49,015 nt of DNA from Phycisphaerales bacterium UBA1845 (GCA_002338715.1 DDIR01000062.1:1-49015); one strand, 5' to 3'. Shown: positions 7,953 through 16,353, counted from the first letter of the stretch. Numbers and translations: made by a program. The notes: generated from the sequence alone by a model not told the origin.

Positions 7953-9026
7953 CTATAAATACTTGTCGCCGAACTTGGCTTCGATGTTGGCGAGCAGTTC
8001 GCGCAGCGCCTGGGCATCGCGCTTCTTGCACACCATCGTCGCGTCGCGCGAATGGACAATGACGAGATCCTTAAGACCCAGCGTCGCGATCAGGTGGCCG
8101 TCATCTTCCGACACGACCGTCACGCCCTCCGAGCCCAGGTGGACCGCCGATTTGGCGACGGTGACGTTTCCGCGTGAATCGGAATCCAACACGGTGCTCA
8201 GTTGCGACCACGAACCGACGTCAGCCCACTCGCAATTCATCTCAATGACAAACACCTCGCGGGCCCGTTCCATCACCGCAAAGTCGATCGAAATCTTCTG
8301 AAGCTTCGGATAAATCTCCGACAGTTTCTCAGGACGTTTCGGCGTGTCCCAATCGCGGGCGATCTCAATGACGCCCTGGTGCGTCACGGGAAGGTTCTGT
8401 TCCAACTCGTCGAGAATCGTGCTGGCCCGCCACGCGAACATGCCGCTGTTCCAGAAATAGTCGCCGGAACTCGCGTAGCGCTGAGCACGGATCGGGTCGG
8501 GTTTTTCGGTGAACTTCTGCACGCGGTAAACGCCCGGGGCGATTTCTTCGCCCTTGCGAATGTAACCGAATGCCGTTTCGGGTGAGCGCACGGTGACACC
8601 GAATGTCACCAGCGCGTCGGTGTTTTTTTCGACCGTCTCAAACGCCAATTCGACGCACTTGGTGAAACGCTCCACCGGTGCGATCAGGTGGTCGGCTGTG
8701 AATACCCCGATGACCGCATCCGGGTCGCGCTGACTGATGATCGCCGACGCCAATCCGACTGCGTTGGCTGTGTCGCGCCCTTGCGGTTCGCCAAATAGAT
8801 TTTGACTCGGGACTTCGGGCAACTCGTTGGCGACGAGCGGCAGATATTTTTCGCCGGTGATGACATAGATGCGCTCGGGCGGGAACGATTCCAGCAGACG
8901 TTCGTATGACGAACGCAGCAGGCTGATACCGCCGATGATCTTGAGAAGCTGCTTGGGGCGATGGCGCCGACTTAGCGGCCAAAGCCTCGTCCCAGCCCCT
9001 CCTGCCATGATCACTGCATGCCGCAT
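7953..9026 (-). CDS. manC: Mannose-1-phosphate guanylyltransferase
   Basis: Makes GDP-mannose from mannose-1-phosphate and GTP, for glycans and deoxyhexoses. The nucleotidyltransferase signature GGAGTRLWPLSRRHRPKQLL is at the N-terminus, with the metal-binding Asp in FTADHLI, the ETAFGYIRKG block and the sugar-binding FTEKPD following. The protein has 357 residues, so it is the single-domain form without the C-terminal phosphomannose isomerase domain of bifunctional enzymes. First gene of manC-ruvX-tatC. A family B palindrome lies between it and the helicase gene upstream. Confidence 0.92.
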   Translation of the reverse strand: MRHAVIMAGGAGTRLWPLSRRHRPKQLLKIIGGISLLRSSYERLLESFPPERIYVITGEKYLPLVANELPEVPSQNLFGEPQGRDTANAVGLASAIISQRDPDAVIGVFTADHLIAPVERFTKCVELAFETVEKNTDALVTFGVTVRSPETAFGYIRKGEEIAPGVYRVQKFTEKPDPIRAQRYASSGDYFWNSGMFAWRASTILDELEQNLPVTHQGVIEIARDWDTPKRPEKLSEIYPKLQKISIDFAVMERAREVFVIEMNCEWADVGSWSQLSTVLDSDSRGNVTVAKSAVHLGSEGVTVVSEDDGHLIATLGLKDLVIVHSRDATMVCKKRDAQALRELLANIEAKFGDKYL

Positions 9027-9075
9027 GGTTCAACCCATCGTCCGGGTCAACCGCCCGGATCATTCGCTATCAACC

Positions 9076-9149
9076 GTGCCACTGCTCTGTGAGCAGTGCG
9101 TTTCGATTCAATTCTCTTTTCAACCCCACTGCTCACAGAGCAGTGGCAC
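9076..9149. repeat. REPIN-like palindrome, family B copy 1
   Basis: Perfect 23-bp inverted repeat (9076-9098 and 9127-9149) with a 28-nt spacer. Each arm contains its own hairpin, CACTGCT, CTGTG, AGCAGTG. It lies 38 bases beyond the stop of the helicase gene and about 50 bases before manC, both on the minus strand. Confidence 0.85.
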
Positions 9150-9187
9150 GTCACATCCATCGAACTTCGTTGAAGGTCGGCGCTTAA

Positions 9188-11389
9188 CTAATAGTCGAAC
9201 GCGCCCTCACCGACCTCATCAAAGTCCACCCGTTCCAAATTGGCAAACGGAAGAATCAAAGTCTTGGTCGGCCCCTTCGCGAAGGTTACTTCCAAATGGA
9301 CCTGAGCGCCGTTTCGACGAATCCATTCGATCCGCCCCAAGCCCCAGTCGTCGTTGCGAACGAGCGTCCCCGGGCCCCATTGGGCGATGTCGTGGGGGAG
9401 ATCGTCGAGCCAGCCCCGACGTGAACTATCTGCGCCGTTCGCCGTGTGGTCAACCACTTCGATATCGGCACCCGGCAATTCGTCGATAAAGGGCGATTTC
9501 GACTTTCGCTCGGAAACCCCACGGACCATCCGATACTTCGTGTGCGACAGGGTCAACTCACGCTTCGCCCGGGTCATCCCCACGAAACACAAGCGGCGTT
9601 CTTCCTCTTCATTGTACGTCGGATCACCCGGCTCCCGTTGGAAGGGCAGCAACCCATCCTCCAGCCCGATGATGTAAACGACCGGAAACTCCAACCCCTT
9701 CGCCGCGTGCAGGGTCATCAGCGTCGCCCGCCCGGAGCCATCTTCCACCGCATCCACATCGCTGAGCAGACTCGTGTGGGCCATCCAATCGACCAGGGTC
9801 GCGTCGGTCCGGTCGCGCTCGAACGTGGCGGCTGCACTGATCAATTCGTTGATGTTCTCCATCGGATCGGAATCGAAACCGGAACCTTCACCCTTGAGGC
9901 TGGCTTGCAGACCGCTTTCGCGAATGATCCGCTCCAATGCGATGGACGGCGACTCCTGCGTCACCGTGCGCAACGTCCCGAGCAATTCGGCAAACGCACG
10001 TACCTTACCGATCGCCGCGTTCTTAAGCGTGGGGACCGACTCGGGTTCAAACACGAACTCGAACATCTCCCTGCCCGTTGCCCTCGCGTGGGCGATGATA
10101 CGATCGATGGTTGTCTTGCCGATGCCGCGCGTCGGTGTGTTGATGATGCGGGTCAGCGAGACTTCGTCGTGAACGTTAATCAGAAGCCGCACATACGCGA
10201 GAACGTCTTTGATCTCCTTGCGGTTGTAGAACTCCACGCCGCGGGCAACCTGGTACGGAACCCCGCCATGCAGCAGCGCTTCTTCAACCGTACGACTCAG
10301 CGAATTCAACCGGTAAAATATCGCGACATCGGACAGGTCCTCACCGTTGTTGCGACGTTCGGCTAGCTCGCTGGCGATTGTTTCAGATTCCTCGTCGCTG
10401 TCGCTTGTGACCAGCACGCGGACCCGAGCGCCTTCTTCGTTTTCGGTCCAAAGCGTTTTGTCCTTGCGCTGCACGTTGTGTTCGATGACCGAGCTTGCGG
10501 CGGCTAGGATGCGCTTGGTCGAGCGGTAGTTGCGCTCAAGCCGCACGACCTGCGCGTGCTCGTGATCTTCCTCGAAGCGCAGGATGTTGCCGATGTCCGC
10601 CCCCCGCCAGCCGTAAATCGATTGATCGGGATCGCCCGTCGCGCAAATATTCTTATTCTGCTCGGTGATCAGATGGGCGATCAGGTATTGCGCGCTGTTC
10701 GTATCCTGATACTCGTCGATCAATACGTGCGTGTAGCGTCGCTCCAACTGCCGGCGAAATTCCTCGTCATCGCGTAGCAGAAACGCCAGCTTCAACAGCA
10801 AATCGTCGAAGTCCAGTCCGTGCTGCTCAGCCAACACCATTTCATACGCTTCGTAGACCTTCGCCACGGTGCGTTCCGACCAGTCATTGGCGTCGTTCGC
10901 AAAACGAGAAGCCGTCACCATGGCATTCTTGGCGTTGCTGATCACCCCCTGAAGTCGGGCGGGCGACCAGTTGTCTGCCGACAGTTGCGCCCGGGCGATC
11001 GCCAATTGAATGACCTTGCGCTGGTCGGCGGAATCGAAGACGGTGAAGTCTTCGGGCAGGCCCGCACGTTCGTGGTGAATCCGCAGCAGCCGATAGCACA
11101 GCGAGTGAAACGTGCAGATGGTCATCTCTGACCCGACGCCCAGCGCCGAGATCCGCTCGTACATTTCAGCCGCGGCTTTGTTGGTGAAGGTGATCGCCAG
11201 GACGTTTCGCGGCTTGGTCACGGTGCGGGCGAGGTATGCCGCCCGGCGGGTGATGACGCGGGTTTTTCCGCAACCCGCACCGGCTAGCACCAGCAAAGGC
11301 CCATCCGTGTGGCAGACAGCCTCCCGCTGCGGATCGGTCAGATCGGTGAGCAACGCGCTGAGATGATCGGTATTTGATGCGTGAACCAT
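9188..11389 (-). CDS. pcrA: UvrD/PcrA-type DNA helicase
   Basis: Superfamily 1A 3'-5' helicase for nucleotide excision and mismatch repair and for removal of RecA or stalled complexes. All motifs are visible in its 733 residues: Q-motif region DPQREAV, Walker A AGAGCGKTR (Lys42), TFTNKAA (Ia), DEYQDTN (II), GDPDQSIYGWRGAD (III), ERNYRST (IV), VYIIGLEDGLLPF (V) and GMTRAKREL (VI). The P-loop has Cys40 where Ser is usual. The C-terminal ~50 residues (GPGTLVRNDDWGLGRIE) resemble the Tudor-like domain of PcrA that binds RNA polymerase. ATG 11389; diverges from acpS. Confidence 0.93.
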   Translation of the reverse strand: MVHASNTDHLSALLTDLTDPQREAVCHTDGPLLVLAGAGCGKTRVITRRAAYLARTVTKPRNVLAITFTNKAAAEMYERISALGVGSEMTICTFHSLCYRLLRIHHERAGLPEDFTVFDSADQRKVIQLAIARAQLSADNWSPARLQGVISNAKNAMVTASRFANDANDWSERTVAKVYEAYEMVLAEQHGLDFDDLLLKLAFLLRDDEEFRRQLERRYTHVLIDEYQDTNSAQYLIAHLITEQNKNICATGDPDQSIYGWRGADIGNILRFEEDHEHAQVVRLERNYRSTKRILAAASSVIEHNVQRKDKTLWTENEEGARVRVLVTSDSDEESETIASELAERRNNGEDLSDVAIFYRLNSLSRTVEEALLHGGVPYQVARGVEFYNRKEIKDVLAYVRLLINVHDEVSLTRIINTPTRGIGKTTIDRIIAHARATGREMFEFVFEPESVPTLKNAAIGKVRAFAELLGTLRTVTQESPSIALERIIRESGLQASLKGEGSGFDSDPMENINELISAAATFERDRTDATLVDWMAHTSLLSDVDAVEDGSGRATLMTLHAAKGLEFPVVYIIGLEDGLLPFQREPGDPTYNEEEERRLCFVGMTRAKRELTLSHTKYRMVRGVSERKSKSPFIDELPGADIEVVDHTANGADSSRRGWLDDLPHDIAQWGPGTLVRNDDWGLGRIEWIRRNGAQVHLEVTFAKGPTKTLILPFANLERVDFDEVGEGAFDY

Positions 11390-11489
11390 AGCGTCGTGTA
11401 TACAGCACGAAGGGTTGGCTGAAAAGCGTCAACCGCACGCCAAAAACGCTCGACTTGCTGTGCGCTGACGTGATGCGTACGCTGGGGTG

Positions 11490-11876
11490 ATGAACGTCGT
11501 CAGCCACGGCATCGACATTGTAGAGTGTCAGCGGATCGCGGACCTGCTCAGCAAGCATCCCGATCGATTCCTCGACCGCATCCTGACGCCCAGGGAGCGC
11601 GAGCGGGCTGACAGCCTCCACAGCCCCATCCCCCACATTGCCGGCAGATTCGCGGCGAAGGAAGCAGTCCTGAAAGTGCTGGGCACCGGATGGCGCAGCG
11701 GAATTGCGTGGACCGACATCGAAATCACCAACGACGACATGGGGGCGCCGCTCGTTCAATTGAGCGGGATGTGCGAAAAAGTCGCCCGCGATCTGGGCAT
11801 CGATCGCGTCATGCTGTCAATCAGCCACACCGATACCGTGGCAACCGCCAGCGCGTTGGGGCTTTGCAAGAGTTGA
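11490..11876 (+). CDS. acpS: Holo-[acyl-carrier-protein] synthase
   Basis: Transfers 4'-phosphopantetheine from CoA to apo-ACP, activating fatty acid synthesis. The 128-residue product has the three AcpS signatures: GIDIVE near the N-terminus (Mg-binding Asp), RFAAKEAVLKVLGTG in the middle (catalytic Glu/Lys) and LSISHTDTVATASAL at the end. The start is GTG 11487 or the adjacent ATG 11490; the ATG is preferred. Diverges from the helicase gene across 100 bp. The stop codon sits inside a terminator-like hairpin. Confidence 0.92.
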   Translation: MNVVSHGIDIVECQRIADLLSKHPDRFLDRILTPRERERADSLHSPIPHIAGRFAAKEAVLKVLGTGWRSGIAWTDIEITNDDMGAPLVQLSGMCEKVARDLGIDRVMLSISHTDTVATASALGLCKS

Positions 11877-11896
11877 TCGCATAACGCGATCAATTT
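11873..11896 (+). terminator. Hairpin terminator after acpS
   Basis: TTGATCGC, loop ATAAC, GCGATCAA is a perfect 8-bp stem (11873-11893) followed by a short TTT. It includes the acpS TGA. The weak T-run makes it only moderately convincing. Confidence 0.45.
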
Positions 11897-11992
11897 CACC
11901 GCTCGGGCCAGCAATTAGAATTCACGACCACTCGCCGCGACCGCGCTGATGCGATTCAATGTTTCACTGGTTGTTGACGCAGAGGGACGAGC

Positions 11993-12406
11993 ATGAGTAA
12001 ACGAACGACCGTCTTATGGCTTCTGGGGTTGCTGGCAGCCTCTGTGCTGGTTGTCTTGATGGCCGTCAAGTATTCGAACCGGCTTTACTTCGACTCATCG
12101 GGAGTGGCACATGGGACGGGAACGAAGCACTATCACTATCAGTCGGGGCAATTGAAGCAGGAGGACCGCTACGTCGATGGCGTGCTTGTTGAAGAAACAT
12201 GGTACCGACCGGACGGAACGGTTTTCGCGAACGAGACGTTCGTGGATGGATGCGGGGTTGGCTATTACCTACGCGAGGATGGCTCTCCAAGGGTCAAGAT
12301 GCCATATGTCAATGGATTGGCCGAAGGCACAGTCACCTACTATTCAACAAACGGTGAGATCGAGCGAACCGCCGAATTCAAAGCCGGGCAAGAAGTAAAG
12401 AACTGA
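11993..12406 (+). CDS. Membrane-anchored MORN-like repeat protein
   Basis: 137-residue protein with one N-terminal membrane helix (about residues 7-26) and an exported C-terminal region built of short repeats of the MORN_2/YwqK type, visible as HYHYQSGQLKQEDRYVDG, WYRPDGTVFANETFVDG and YYSTNGEIERTAEFKAG. Proteins of this kind are often labelled YwqK-family antitoxin, but the repeat only indicates an extended beta-sheet binding surface and no toxin is evident nearby. ATG 11993 has GAGGGACGA just upstream. A small membrane protein gene follows 26 bases later, so they may be co-transcribed. Confidence 0.65.
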   Translation: MSKRTTVLWLLGLLAASVLVVLMAVKYSNRLYFDSSGVAHGTGTKHYHYQSGQLKQEDRYVDGVLVEETWYRPDGTVFANETFVDGCGVGYYLREDGSPRVKMPYVNGLAEGTVTYYSTNGEIERTAEFKAGQEVKN

Positions 12407-12432
12407 AGGAAAACTGGCACGGTCAAGAACGC

Positions 12433-12807
12433 ATGGCTTGGTCTAAGACTCGCCGCAGGGTTGTGTTCGTTTCGTTGGCGATTGCGTTCGCTTCGCTTGT
12501 TGCCCATTGGCTCGTTATCCCTGACACCACTTACGACGGGGAGCACCTCGCACTTGTACGAGGCCTGTGTCTCGCCATTCCTCTCATTCACACGACGGCG
12601 GTTTTCGTAGCGGTGATTGCAACAATGCAAAGGCGTCCTGAGGATTCTGGCAGGCACCATGCGATGCAACTGTTCATTGCAGTTGTGGCAGCCGCCCTTT
12701 GGTCTTGGATAATCCTGTCTGGTGGTTACGCCGCGTTTCGCAGGAATAAGGTCATGTCAGACGAAGACTACACAACCGCCGAACAGCACGTGATCGAATC
12801 GAAATGA
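12433..12807 (+). CDS. Small membrane protein of unknown function
   Basis: 124 residues with three predicted membrane segments: about residues 10-29 (VVFVSLAIAFASLVAHWLVI), 43-63 and 79-100 (AMQLFIAVVAAALWSWIILSG). The termini are hydrophilic and the C-terminal tail is charged. I do not recognise a family. It follows the MORN-like gene by 26 bases on the same strand and converges on the M20 amidohydrolase, with a family B palindrome between. Confidence 0.5.
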   Translation: MAWSKTRRRVVFVSLAIAFASLVAHWLVIPDTTYDGEHLALVRGLCLAIPLIHTTAVFVAVIATMQRRPEDSGRHHAMQLFIAVVAAALWSWIILSGGYAAFRRNKVMSDEDYTTAEQHVIESK

Positions 12808-12817
12808 TTCAACCGAC

Positions 12818-12951
12818 GTGCCACTGCTCTGTGAGCAGTGCATGTGCGCGTGACGCATTCCCAACTTATTCCAAGGGCGGGACCTTGTCTTTTGATACTT
12901 GCGTTGTGGAATCGTTGTCTCGTTCTGGCACTGCTCACAGAGCAGTGGCAC
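12818..12951. repeat. REPIN-like palindrome, family B copy 2
   Basis: The same 23-bp arms as at 9076-9149, at 12818-12840 and 12929-12951, with an 88-nt spacer unrelated in length to the first copy. It lies between two convergent genes. Confidence 0.85.
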
Positions 12952-12975
12952 TCCTGTGGTAGGGCGAGCGATTGA

Positions 12976-14172
12976 CTAGCTGGCGCGCTTCTGCTGAAAG
13001 CGATGGGCGATCGTGCTTTGCATGATCGCGCCGGTGGCGATTGCGTCGTCGTTGAAGTTGAAGTGCGGGTTGTGCAGGTTTGGATACTCCAGCGTTCCCT
13101 TGGGTCGCAGTCCCAGGCGGTACATCGCAGCCGGCACGTGTTGGGCGTAGAACGCGAAGTCTTCGCCTCCCATCCCCGGGTTCGCCTGGGTCACTACGTT
13201 CTCCGCGCCCAGCGTTTCGGTGGCAACCTCCGCGACCAGCGCGGCGCAATCCGCATCATTAATCAGCACGGGATAGTCTTCGATGAATCGCAGGTCGGCT
13301 TGGATCGAAAAGTTGGCGGCCGTCGCCTGCACGAAGTGACTCAACTGCTGCTTGGCGGCTGCGTGCGCCTGCGAATCGAGCGCACGAATCGTCCCCTTCA
13401 CATGGCACGACTCGGGCAGCACGTTGTGGGTGAACCCGCCGTTGACCTGCGTAAATGAAATCACGATCGGTTTGATCGGGTCGATGAAGCGCGTGCGGAT
13501 CGCCTGGGCGTTGGTGATCAGTTGCGCGACGGCCAGCAACACGTCGGTGCCCTTGTGCGGATACGCCGCGTGCCCGCCTTTGCCTTTAAATTCAATTTCA
13601 AACGGTGACGTCGCGGCCAATATCGCGCCGGGCACGCTGATGATGTGCCCCACCTCCAGATCGGGCCACCCGTGCAGCGCAAACGCCGCATCAACATGCG
13701 GATTCTCCAAAACGCCGTCATCGATCATCCGCTGCCCGCCGCAACCTTGCTCCTCTGCCGGTTGAAAGCAGAATTTCACCGGACCGGCGAGAGCGTCGGC
13801 ATGATCCGACAGCGCATATGCCGCACCGAGCAGGGCTGTGGTATGCCCGTCGTGCCCGCAGGCGTGCATCTTTCCCGGATGCTCGGACTTGTACGGCAAG
13901 TCGGAAAGTTCCTCGATCGGCAGGGCATCCATGTCAGCCCGCAGCAGAACGCACGGACCGGATTTTTCGGCGTTCATCGTCGCGCAGATTCCCGTCCCGC
14001 CAGCCAGCCCATCGCGAATGTCGAGCCCGGGTATGTCGCGCAGGCGTTCGAGCACTTTCGACGAAGTTCGGGTCTCTTCGAAGGACGTCTCCGGATGGGC
14101 GTGGAGGTCGTGACGAAAGGCGATCAGGTCGGCTAACCTTGATTGAACGGAAGCTGAAAAATCTGGGTTCAT
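12976..14172 (-). CDS. M20-family amidohydrolase
   Basis: Zinc metallo-hydrolase of the M20D amidohydrolase group (hippurate hydrolase / N-acyl-amino-acid amidohydrolase type), likely removing acyl groups from amino acids in the cytoplasm. Visible motifs are RADMDALPI, HACGHDGH (metal ligands), QPAEEQGCGG and GGEDFAFYAQHVP, with the DLHAHPE motif at the N-terminus. It has 398 residues, normal for the family. ATG 14172 is chosen because AAGGA lies about eight bases upstream; an open frame extends 14 codons further without a ribosome site. Diverges from scpB. The exact substrate is unknown. Confidence 0.87.
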   Translation of the reverse strand: MNPDFSASVQSRLADLIAFRHDLHAHPETSFEETRTSSKVLERLRDIPGLDIRDGLAGGTGICATMNAEKSGPCVLLRADMDALPIEELSDLPYKSEHPGKMHACGHDGHTTALLGAAYALSDHADALAGPVKFCFQPAEEQGCGGQRMIDDGVLENPHVDAAFALHGWPDLEVGHIISVPGAILAATSPFEIEFKGKGGHAAYPHKGTDVLLAVAQLITNAQAIRTRFIDPIKPIVISFTQVNGGFTHNVLPESCHVKGTIRALDSQAHAAAKQQLSHFVQATAANFSIQADLRFIEDYPVLINDADCAALVAEVATETLGAENVVTQANPGMGGEDFAFYAQHVPAAMYRLGLRPKGTLEYPNLHNPHFNFNDDAIATGAIMQSTIAHRFQQKRAS

Positions 14173-14315
14173 GGTTTTTCCTTTTGGGTCGCAGGCGCGT
14201 TGGTGTCGGCGCATCTGTGAATTGTAGCCGCCTTACGGGTCGGCTCAAAGTATCGCCTCGATTTGCTGGTAAGGGGTATTCGATTTTTTTGGCGAGGCGA
14301 TTATCATACGCGGCT

Positions 14316-15068
14316 ATGGGCGAATCGAACAAAAAACAGTCGAAGAAAAACAAGTCGAAGAAGAAGTCGCAGCCGAAGAACGGGCAGGCCAATGGGCAAT
14401 CCAATGGCGCCGTTCAGCCGGCTGACGAACACCCTGAATACGACGTGACCTTTGAGGAAGCGGTCGCGGTGGAAGAACCGGTTGAGCAGGAACCCGCTCA
14501 GCCGGAACCGGTCATGTCTGAACAGAGCAAGATTTCTGAGCAGGACGTGTCGGCTGAATCCATCGTCGAGGCGATTCTGTTCGCGACCGATGCGCCCGTG
14601 CCAGCCGCCAAAATCGCGCAGATCGTCGGATCGGGTACCGCAACCGACGTCAAGAACCACGTCGAAAAACTCAACGCGCATTACGAGAAGACCGGCCGCG
14701 CCTTTCGCATCGAGCACATTGCCAAGGGCTATCAGATGCTCACCATGTCGGTCTACAACACGTGGCTTTCCAAGGTGCTCAAGCTTCGGGCGGAAACCAA
14801 GCTGACGCCAGCCGCGATGGAGACGCTGGCGATCGTCGCGTACAAGCAGCCGGTGCTTCGCGTGGACATCGAATCGATTCGCGGTGTGGCCTGCGGTGAG
14901 ATGGTCAACCGCCTGCGCGAGATGAACCTCGTGAAAATCGTGGGCCGTGCGGAAGAGATAGGCCGCCCCATGCTCTACGGAACGACAAAAACGTTCCTGG
15001 AAGTCTTCGGCCTCGGGTCGCTCGACGACCTGCCCAATGCCGACGAACTCGTCCCCCCAAAACAATAA
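14316..15068 (+). CDS. scpB: Segregation and condensation protein ScpB
   Basis: Winged-helix partner of ScpA and SMC in the condensin complex that organises and segregates the chromosome. The core (about residues 75-240) has the ScpB pattern VEAILFATDAPVPAAKIAQI, the central LTPAAMETLAIVAYKQPV block and the closing GRPMLYGTTKTFLEVFGL. ATG 14316 is used. The first ~75 residues are a lysine-rich then acidic low-complexity extension (KKQSKKNKSKKKSQPK) absent from typical ScpB. scpA, often adjacent, is not in the window. A TATCAT at 14302-14307 could be a -10 box but would put transcription at the start codon. A family A palindrome follows the stop. Confidence 0.9.
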   Translation: MGESNKKQSKKNKSKKKSQPKNGQANGQSNGAVQPADEHPEYDVTFEEAVAVEEPVEQEPAQPEPVMSEQSKISEQDVSAESIVEAILFATDAPVPAAKIAQIVGSGTATDVKNHVEKLNAHYEKTGRAFRIEHIAKGYQMLTMSVYNTWLSKVLKLRAETKLTPAAMETLAIVAYKQPVLRVDIESIRGVACGEMVNRLREMNLVKIVGRAEEIGRPMLYGTTKTFLEVFGLGSLDDLPNADELVPPKQ

Positions 15069-15075
15069 GCCCTTG

Positions 15076-15137
15076 TAGGGTGGGCCGTGCCCACCATGTC
15101 GTTGGTGCGCTGACGGCGGTGGGCACGGCCCACCCTA
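15076..15137. repeat. REPIN-like palindrome, family A copy 3
   Basis: Perfect 20-bp arms at 15076-15095 and 15118-15137 with a 22-nt spacer starting ATGTCGTTGG. It lies between convergent scpB and selD. The outer TAG, read on the minus strand at 15135-15137, is the selD stop codon. Confidence 0.87.
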
Positions 15138-16181
15138 CCTTAGGATGATTGCTTGATCGCGGGCGGATTTTACTTCGCCGATGACTGCGGCGATTGGGGT
15201 GTTCTTTTGTTTTAGCAACTTCACCAGGGCGTCGGCTTTTTCGGCTTCGACGGCGATGAGCAATCCGCCTGATGTTTGGGCGTCGGCTAATACGTTGACG
15301 AGTGTTTCATCCACGCCTTCCACGCGCAATCGATCGGCCAGGTACTGCAGCGAGGCCTTATGGGCACGCGTTACGATGCCTTGCGACGCGAATTTGAGCG
15401 TATCCTGAAGCAGCGGAACGTCGTTCGCCCGCAGCGTGATCGACACGCCGGAACCGCTGGCCATCTCAAAGGCGTGTCCAAGCAAACCGAAACCAGTGAC
15501 GTCGGTCGCGGAGTGCACACCAACTTCAACCATCGCCTCGCACGCACCACGGTTCAAACAGGTCATCACCGCGATGGCTTCGGCCAAGTCTTCCTGCAGG
15601 ATTTTGTCGCTCTTCGCCGCGCTGGTCAGCACACCGCTGCCGATTGGTTTGGTCAGGATGAGAACGTCGCCGGGTTGGGCCGCATTGTTGCAGATGATGC
15701 GATCGGGATGGACCGTTCCGGTGACGGCTAGCCCGTATTTGATTTCGGCGTCGCGAACGCTGTGCCCACCGAGAAGTGCTGCTCCGGCTTCTCTCACCTT
15801 GTCCGCGCCACCGGCGAGGATGTCGCAGAGGATTTCAGACGGCAAATCTTTGTCCGGGAACCCCACGATGTTCAGCGCAGAGATTGGCTGTGCTCCCATC
15901 GCATAGACGTCCGAAAGGCTGTTGGCGGCGGCTATCTGGCCAAAGGTAAACGGATCGTCCACGAGCGGGGGGAAGAAGTCGACCGTCTGCACAAGCGACA
16001 TATCAGCATTGAGATGGTAGACACCGGCGTCTTCAAACGGGTCCATACCACTCATCGCCTGCGCGTGTGACTGCGGCGGTAAGCTTCGCACAACCTGTGC
16101 GGTGAGCTCCACGGGGAGCTTACCGGCTCAACCGGCACAGTTGGCGTAGCTCGTCAGTCTGATTTTCCGTGATTCCGTCAT
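15135..16181 (-). CDS. selD: Selenide, water dikinase SelD, probable selenoprotein (Sec18)
   Basis: Makes selenophosphate from selenide and ATP, the selenium donor for selenocysteine and selenouridine. A simple reading gives 325 residues from GTG 16112 and lacks the catalytic N-terminus. Reading upstream in the same frame crosses one TGA (16128-16130) and reaches ATG 16181. The N-terminus then reads IRLTSYANCAGUAGK, matching E. coli SelD IRLTQYSHGAGCGCK, with U18 at catalytic Cys17 and Lys21 at Lys20. The full product has 348 residues, the normal length. Downstream motifs (TVDFFPPLVDDPFTFG, LLGGHSV, TDVTGFGLLGHAFEM, DAQTSGGLL) are intact. No clear ribosome site precedes 16181. Sec insertion is inferred; selA, selB and tRNA-Sec must lie elsewhere. 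The stop lies in a family A palindrome. Confidence 0.88.
16101..16130 (-). promoter_or_regulatory. UGA codon with candidate bacterial SECIS hairpin
   Basis: Directly after the in-frame TGA (16128-16130) the minus strand can fold GGTAAGCTCC (16124-16115), loop CCGT, GGAGCTCACC (16110-16101). This gives six uninterrupted pairs, one A-C mismatch and three more pairs. The position suits a bacterial SECIS, but the loop comes only 13 nt after TGA and has G third, a departure from the usual consensus of a G among the first two loop bases and a longer spacing. Confidence 0.5.
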
Positions 16182-16353
16182 GATGCGGGCAGCTTACCGG
16201 GAAGCAGGCGCGGTGCAAACTCAGACCGGGTGCAGCGGAAGGCGGGCGGGCTGTTTGGTGTGATTGAACGCCAAGGGAGTCATCAAGTCGCATTGGCCGG
16301 TCTGCCGAAATCAAAAGGAGGCAAATTGGACCGATAATTGAGGACCTGACGCG

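Noticed and set aside
11396..11407. TGTATACA palindrome in the helicase/acpS intergenic region, suggestive of an SOS operator
   Set aside because: The full LexA pattern CTGT-N8-ACAG is not met, and the spacing to any promoter is unclear.
11993..12807. Toxin-antitoxin pair suggested by the YwqK-like repeats
   Set aside because: The neighbour is a three-helix membrane protein with no toxin motif; the repeat alone does not indicate an antitoxin.
13818..14315. 166-codon upstream extension of the scpB frame
   Set aside because: Lies antisense to the amidohydrolase gene and has no ScpB similarity; ATG 14316 is the natural start.
16113..16200. Near-identical 14-mers CCGGTAAGCT(C/G)CCC on the minus strand at 16126-16113 and 16200-16187
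   Set aside because: One lies in the putative SECIS stem and one before the selD start; two short copies could be chance, and no structure links them.
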